Assembly (NCBI GenBank): GCA_020348625.1
Contig: CP070752.1
Location: 1,590,813-1,601,709, forward strand
Reading direction: 5' to 3'
DNA: 10,897 bases
DNA from: Deltaproteobacteria bacterium
GTDB lineage: Bacteria > Desulfobacterota > DSM-4660 > Desulfatiglandales > B25-G16
The number at the start of each line of letters is the position of its first letter. Positions within the stretch are counted from its first letter, which is position 1. The translations under genes were made by a program, and so were the position numbers. A model generated the notes under the pieces. That model ran no database searches, was not told the origin of the DNA, and worked only from the letters and a program-made list of their open reading frames with translations. Shown here one piece after another: positions 7,363-10,897 of the stretch.

Positions 7363-7740
7363 CTATAGAAATTCAAGCCAGGCTTTATCGCGCATCCATT
7401 TTTGACCACCACCTTCAATTGGCTCATTATAAATTGCAGTAGCAATCATCTTATCTAAATCTGCGACGATAGCAATATTGAAACCCTCGCTACGCTTCTC
7501 AGCCGTTGCAGACGGACGGGTTTCCTGCTCAAACCATGCCAAAAAATAAACATTATCAGCTACTTTATATACTACTTTTTTTTCAGTCTGCCCATATCCG
7601 ACATGGGGTCCCTCTATTCCAGTCCAGATAATTATTCCTTTCTGATACTCTTGGTCATAGGTCATACCGGATTCATAGTGAAACCGAATTTTCTTCCCAT
7701 CCAAATCATCTGTTTCAGGATGCCCAAGATTCTTTTGCAT
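7363..7740 (-). CDS. Small MoaF / phenolic-acid-decarboxylase-like (calycin-type) protein
   Basis: A 125-aa protein if begun at the ATG at 7740. The frame is open to 7803, but the 7740 start has a near-perfect GGGAGGT (7753-7747) six bases upstream, while the 7803, 7800 and 7779 candidates have none. The pattern GKKIRFHYESGMTYDQEY (residues 15-32), then IIIWTG and GYGQTEKK, then VYFLAWFEQE (64-73) and FNIAIVADLDKMIATAIYN resembles the beta-barrel of MoaF-related and phenolic-acid-decarboxylase-related lipocalin-like proteins, which share G-x-Y and VYxxSW-x-E strand motifs. Members bind or act on small aromatic or acyl ligands; no reaction is assigned here. It has no signal peptide or cysteine. 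It occupies the place of the dehydratase activator and starts 25 nt after the activator remnant stops, so it is probably translated from the dehydratase message. Confidence 0.6.
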   Translation of the reverse strand: MQKNLGHPETDDLDGKKIRFHYESGMTYDQEYQKGIIIWTGIEGPHVGYGQTEKKVVYKVADNVYFLAWFEQETRPSATAEKRSEGFNIAIVADLDKMIATAIYNEPIEGGGQKWMRDKAWLEFL

Positions 7741-7746
7741 TTTCAT

Positions 7747-7753
7747 ACCTCCC
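7747..7753 (-). promoter_or_regulatory. Shine-Dalgarno GGGAGGT deciding the MoaF-like start
   Basis: The strongest ribosome site in this stretch, six bases before the ATG at 7740. It lies inside the longer open frame from 7803, and it is the reason for the shorter protein called here. Confidence 0.65.
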
Positions 7754-7765
7754 ATTGCTTTTGAA

Positions 7766-7900
7766 TTAGGATGTTCCATTTCTTTTGCCAATGATAACAT
7801 CATAATCTACCGGCCTAATGGCATATCCTAAGATCTCCCCATCTCCCAAAATGACAGTCTTGGCAGTTGCTGCCCCTATATCTATCCCAGCCACTAACAT
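7766..7900 (-). pseudogene. Truncated 2-hydroxyacyl-CoA dehydratase activator (HgdC/BadG/BcrD-type ATPase), N-terminal remnant
   Basis: A 44-codon frame from ATG at 7900 (GAGGGA seven bases upstream) to TAA at 7766. Residues 2-33 begin LVAGIDIGAATAKTVIL, then GDGEILGYAIRP and DYD. This is the first beta-hairpin and phosphate-binding loop of the ASKHA ATPases that activate 2-hydroxyacyl-CoA dehydratases and benzoyl-CoA reductases (HgdC, BadG, BcrD family, normally about 250-300 aa). Similarity ends near residue 36 and a stop follows. The rest of the ATP site and the two cysteines that bridge the dimer's 4Fe-4S cluster are absent, and neither other minus-strand frame carries on the protein. It lies 165 nt after the 467-aa subunit, exactly where an activator gene is expected. 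It cannot work as an activator. I see a deletion or replacement joint somewhere near 7780-7795; a retained short peptide with another role is less likely. Confidence 0.75.
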
Positions 7901-8065
7901 GTCTGTGTCCCTCTCTATCATCTATTGTTTACCTTCTCCAGCTTTATCAAGTCCGCAGAGTTCTCTATTCGCATTTACATATGCCAAGAAGCATGATTCC
8001 CTACTCTCATAATGAACATAGGGCAGTTACGATCAGCTAGTCTTTTCCCCTATATAACCTTTTCA

Positions 8066-9469
8066 CTAGGTTGCTGATTTCTTTCTTGCTTTGAGCATCT
8101 CAGCAAATGTCTCTACCTTTGTTCTTAAAGAGGCAGCACTATAGGTTCTGCTGTCAAAACAATCTATCTCCAGTGACAAGACCGGAAGACCGGTTTTCTC
8201 CTCCAGATATTTCTTTGTAGTGTGGGATAATGTTGCATCAGGACGGCAGTTATAAAGGTAATTCATAATGAAACCATCCAGTTTCATTACCTTGGCACCC
8301 GTCTCGAACGCTTTAATAGCACCATCAGTGCCATGATACATTCCCATTGCAAGCTCACTGTTGGCTATTATCTCACCAGGCGTGGTGTAATTCCCTTTGG
8401 GTTCGACCGTGGGGCCTGCAACCCAGGATAATGTTAAAGTAAGCGGAACAGCGAGCCCCACATCCTCTACCAACCGTGTCACCCTGGGGTCCGTGCAGTG
8501 CCCAACCCAAGTCATGACCCGCGGAGCCCCTCTCTCCGTCGCACCTACGCTTGCTTTGACCCTCTCCTCAAGCTCCTGGATCAATATTTCCATGGCCTTG
8601 ATGCCTTCTTGTATCCCCCTGCCTGTTGAAGTGCCGGAAAGCGCTTCCAGAAGCTCAAGTTCGACTATGCTTACCGGAACTGGATCAGCCTTCATAAGCT
8701 CAAGCAGTTTCAGCAGGTTATTGATAAAAGCCTGGCTGTCTTGCTGTGACTTCTCCCAGGCGTCGGAAGCTATCTTGATATCAAGGACTTTTTCGGCCAT
8801 CTTTAAGGCTTGATTTATCTGACCGCCCAGGTAACGCACTCTTTCCGGTAAGTAGTCAGGGAATTCTCCCCATTTAGAATCCATAACGCCATCAATATAG
8901 GCTATGGGCACACCGTATAGGGCCGTGACAAGGTCATCAGCCTTGGAGCCCATATCGCAATAATAGCTACTGGCTAAAGCCAGATCAGGCACGGGGATCA
9001 TGCCTTTGACAGTGCCGCCTATCTTTGCCTGCCACAAAGAGCACAGCGCGTGCCCGGGAGGAAGCCCATTCTTCTCACCCTCCTCGAGTATGGGAGTAAG
9101 CTTATTGAAAATGTGCCCCATGGTATGATCCAGAACCATATCCGGAGCGCTGAGAAACACATCATTTGAAGAAGCGCTTATCATAAGGCCCGGCCCGAGT
9201 ATGGAAGGGAACCCAAAGTACACAACTTTTTTACCCTCATCCTTGGCCAAAACAAGATCAATCAGCTCTTTAAGCCATGCACCTAAAAGTTTCCTCACCC
9301 CTTGTAGTGATACATCATGGTTTTGACTGACCCAGCTCTCAGCGGTCTCCATATCCTCCGGCCCTATTCCCAACCTCTCAAAGGATGCATCTATCCTGGG
9401 CCGTTCCTCTCCAATATCTTCGTCTTCAAATCCGCAAAGCCTGAGAAGTCCATCGTAATAATTCGCCAT
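8066..9469 (-). CDS. 2-hydroxyacyl-CoA dehydratase family subunit (HGD-D), all three cluster cysteines present
   Basis: A 467-aa protein of the HgdA/B - BcrB/C family (HGD-D domain). Partners of this family use a 4Fe-4S cluster to remove water from 2-hydroxyacyl-CoA, or in related enzymes to reduce benzoyl-CoA, after one-electron transfer from an ATP-driven activator. Cys143 in GHALCSLWQAKIGG, Cys171 in SYYCDMGSKADDL and Cys408 in YLYNCRPDA fall at the three family ligand positions. The C-terminal GLPVLSLEIDCFDSRTYS and RTKVETFAEML are also family-typical. Cys325 and Cys437 are extra. The ATG at 9469 is preceded by GAGGT at a 6-nt spacing, placed inside the last codons and stop of the 380-aa gene, so translation is coupled. 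It is longer than BcrB-type subunits by about 30 residues. Dehydratase versus reductase and the exact substrate cannot be decided from this. Confidence 0.88.
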   Translation of the reverse strand: MANYYDGLLRLCGFEDEDIGEERPRIDASFERLGIGPEDMETAESWVSQNHDVSLQGVRKLLGAWLKELIDLVLAKDEGKKVVYFGFPSILGPGLMISASSNDVFLSAPDMVLDHTMGHIFNKLTPILEEGEKNGLPPGHALCSLWQAKIGGTVKGMIPVPDLALASSYYCDMGSKADDLVTALYGVPIAYIDGVMDSKWGEFPDYLPERVRYLGGQINQALKMAEKVLDIKIASDAWEKSQQDSQAFINNLLKLLELMKADPVPVSIVELELLEALSGTSTGRGIQEGIKAMEILIQELEERVKASVGATERGAPRVMTWVGHCTDPRVTRLVEDVGLAVPLTLTLSWVAGPTVEPKGNYTTPGEIIANSELAMGMYHGTDGAIKAFETGAKVMKLDGFIMNYLYNCRPDATLSHTTKKYLEEKTGLPVLSLEIDCFDSRTYSAASLRTKVETFAEMLKARKKSAT

Positions 9470-9472
9470 GGT

Positions 9473-10615
9473 TTACCTCGTTAACATTTCCATGAATGTC
9501 TCAATGCGTGTTTTCATAGGACCGGTCTCCTTAGCATCGTACTCTGATTCTACAACAAGCATAGGAAGTCCGGTCTCCTTTTTTAGTTTGTCGGGGAAGA
9601 AATAGGACTCAACTTTATATGATTCCCGAAACATTAATTGGTACCAGATCAGCCCCGCCGCACTGTAGTCCCTGGCCAGCTTCACCAGAAAGTCGAGGCG
9701 CTCGGTGCCGGGCCTGAACCAGCCCGGGCATACGCGTTCCATAAAGTATGATTCAGCCAGATTGGCCATAAGATCGCCCTCAGTTTTTACCTCACCCCAG
9801 TAAGGGCGAATACCCTCGGCAAATTCCTCCATTACTATCACTCCCCCTGTATCTTCTGTTATGTCCATTACTTTCGAGTCTCCCTGAGCGAGGGTTGACC
9901 CGGTCAGTAGGATTCTGGGGCCATTATTGGATAGGGGAGGACTGCCCTTGAATTCTTTGATAAAAGACTCAAGAATATCTATCATGGTCTCTTTATCGGC
10001 AAGAAATGACCCATGATTCAGGGCAACAAAGTTTTTACTGGTTGCGGCAAAATTTTCAGATTTTCTCATTATGCTTATCTCTCTGAAAAGTTCCCTCTCC
10101 CTATTGCACAACTCTATTGATCGCCTGATTCTTGAGTCGGTGATTTCAATCCCTGTGAACTCCTCAAGTTTTTTCTTGAGCCTATTTATACCTTGAAGAT
10201 AATAATCAAGGGCTAGCTTGTCCTTGACGTGAGGAACACCGAAGACAAATGATTGCACCTCAGGAGTATAACAGCCCGCGGTATTCGAAAAAGCTCGGAC
10301 ATGATTGTCGGTTATAGGAATTGCAATAAGATCAACAATTGTATAATACGGATCTTTCCTGGAGGTGAGGTAACCTATCTGACTTCGCCAAAATGGGTCA
10401 AACCATCTGCACACATAATTTCCGGCATCCCTTAGTACGGCATTATCTCCAGCCTGGATAAAACATATGGGTATGGCGTCACAGGCTAACACAAGTTCCT
10501 CCGGCAAATAACCCCCAGCAGGATATCCTATAACCTTACGCCCCTGCTCCTTTGCTTTACTCAAATCACGGAGTCGGGTCTTTAAATGTGAATCAAGCTT
10601 GTCAAGAGGTTTCAT
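9473..10615 (-). CDS. 2-hydroxyacyl-CoA dehydratase family subunit, cluster site degenerate
   Basis: A 380-aa HGD-D-domain protein and likely partner of the 467-aa subunit. The opening GRKVIGYPAGGYLPEELVLA (25-44), the middle ALDYYLQGINRLKKKLEE, and the ending GLPMLVVESEYD with KTRIETFMEML (349-378) follow the family closely. The first ligand position is kept as Cys69 in NYVCRWFDPFWRS. The second, usually TTCD, reads ITDN (Asp103 where Cys is expected). The third, usually KFCDPY, reads MFRESY (Arg330 where Cys is expected). Other cysteines are at 45, 51, 115, 170 and 296. The ATG at 10615 has AAGGGG just upstream. Its stop is 3 nt before the next gene. It is probably stable and complexed, but its cluster is altered or lost; it could serve in substrate binding only. 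The alignment was made by eye. Confidence 0.87.
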   Translation of the reverse strand: MKPLDKLDSHLKTRLRDLSKAKEQGRKVIGYPAGGYLPEELVLACDAIPICFIQAGDNAVLRDAGNYVCRWFDPFWRSQIGYLTSRKDPYYTIVDLIAIPITDNHVRAFSNTAGCYTPEVQSFVFGVPHVKDKLALDYYLQGINRLKKKLEEFTGIEITDSRIRRSIELCNRERELFREISIMRKSENFAATSKNFVALNHGSFLADKETMIDILESFIKEFKGSPPLSNNGPRILLTGSTLAQGDSKVMDITEDTGGVIVMEEFAEGIRPYWGEVKTEGDLMANLAESYFMERVCPGWFRPGTERLDFLVKLARDYSAAGLIWYQLMFRESYKVESYFFPDKLKKETGLPMLVVESEYDAKETGPMKTRIETFMEMLTR

Positions 10616-10897
10616 TTTCCCCCCTTCTTTTCAGAAACGATATTCAGACCAAATGTTTTCCCATTAGACCTCTTTTCTCTCAGATTGATCACAACTGCAC
10701 CGAGGGTTGGCATAATATCTTCACACCGAGTGAAGGTGAGCAATGAGAGAATATCACTTACCAAGGTTTTGCGTTGTTATGGCCAGCTCCTTCTTACCTT
10801 TACAAGCCATTCTCTTATCCTCAGAAGCTGGTGGGAACATCAGGCTCGATCTCTAGACCCCACAACAAGTCAGGTGATTCAAAGACCTATGTCTTTC
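10616..10897. other. Upstream region of the dehydratase genes, no recognisable gene
   Basis: No family-like coding sequence was seen in six frames. It should hold the promoter for the minus-strand genes. A TATTAT box (minus strand, near 10717-10712) lacks a well-spaced -35. A 6-bp inverted repeat CTTCAC/GTGAAG with a 5-nt loop spans 10719-10735 just upstream of that box and might be an operator. CACCGAG occurs twice nearby. A 28-codon minus frame (10840-10754) is not called. Confidence 0.45.

Noticed and set aside
7918..7974. 18-codon minus-strand frame between the 467-aa subunit and the activator remnant
   Set aside because: Bounded by an in-frame stop immediately upstream, very short, no clear ribosome site, no similarity recognised.
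8397..8813. 138-codon + strand frame inside the 467-aa subunit gene
   Set aside because: Ser/Thr-rich shadow of the real gene with no family features.
10754..10840. 28-codon minus-strand frame upstream of the 380-aa subunit
   Set aside because: Too short to support, stops on both sides, no recognised family; considered as a transposase fragment but no motif matched.

Overview
The window is a metabolic stretch from an anaerobic-type bacterium of moderate GC content. It holds no rRNA, tRNA, mobile element or CRISPR array. The pairing of oxygen-sensitive 2-hydroxyacyl-CoA dehydratase-family subunits with a Liv-type ABC importer and a YtcJ-like amidohydrolase is typical of Desulfobacterota (former Deltaproteobacteria) and similar anaerobic degraders. 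There is no taxonomic marker gene, so that placement is inference.

Layout. At the left edge, on the + strand, is the C-terminal part of an NTF2-like (putative lumazine-binding) protein. It converges on a long run of minus-strand genes. In transcription order from the right, these start with two dehydratase-family subunits (380 aa at 10615-9473, then 467 aa at 9469-8066), coupled 3 nt apart. They are followed by a 44-codon remnant of the ATPase activator that normally accompanies such enzymes (7900-7766), and then by a small MoaF/phenolic-acid-decarboxylase-like beta-barrel protein (7740-7363) sitting where the rest of the activator would be. A 356-nt gap with candidate promoters and repeats leads to a 578-aa amidohydrolase (7006-5270). 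Last comes a complete branched-chain-amino-acid-type ABC importer in the order livK-livH-livM-livG-livF (5153-420), closed by a likely intrinsic terminator at 369-338.

How the genes may work together. LivK would capture a small carboxylate or amino-acid-like solute in the periplasm. LivHM would form the membrane channel and LivGF would power import. The amidohydrolase could release an amine or acid from an amide-type compound. The dehydratase-like pair would act on a CoA-activated acid by radical chemistry. No CoA ligase or CoA transferase is visible here, so a single pathway is only a hypothesis.

Most interesting points: (1) the activator gene is reduced to its first ~36 recognisable residues, and a calycin-like gene with a strong Shine-Dalgarno now occupies its place; (2) the 380-aa subunit keeps only one of the three family cluster-ligand cysteines, while its 467-aa partner has all three; (3) a 13-bp hairpin between livK and livH pairs fully only in the minus-strand transcript, through a G-U pair; (4) four GGTAY elements overlap a candidate promoter upstream of the amidohydrolase.
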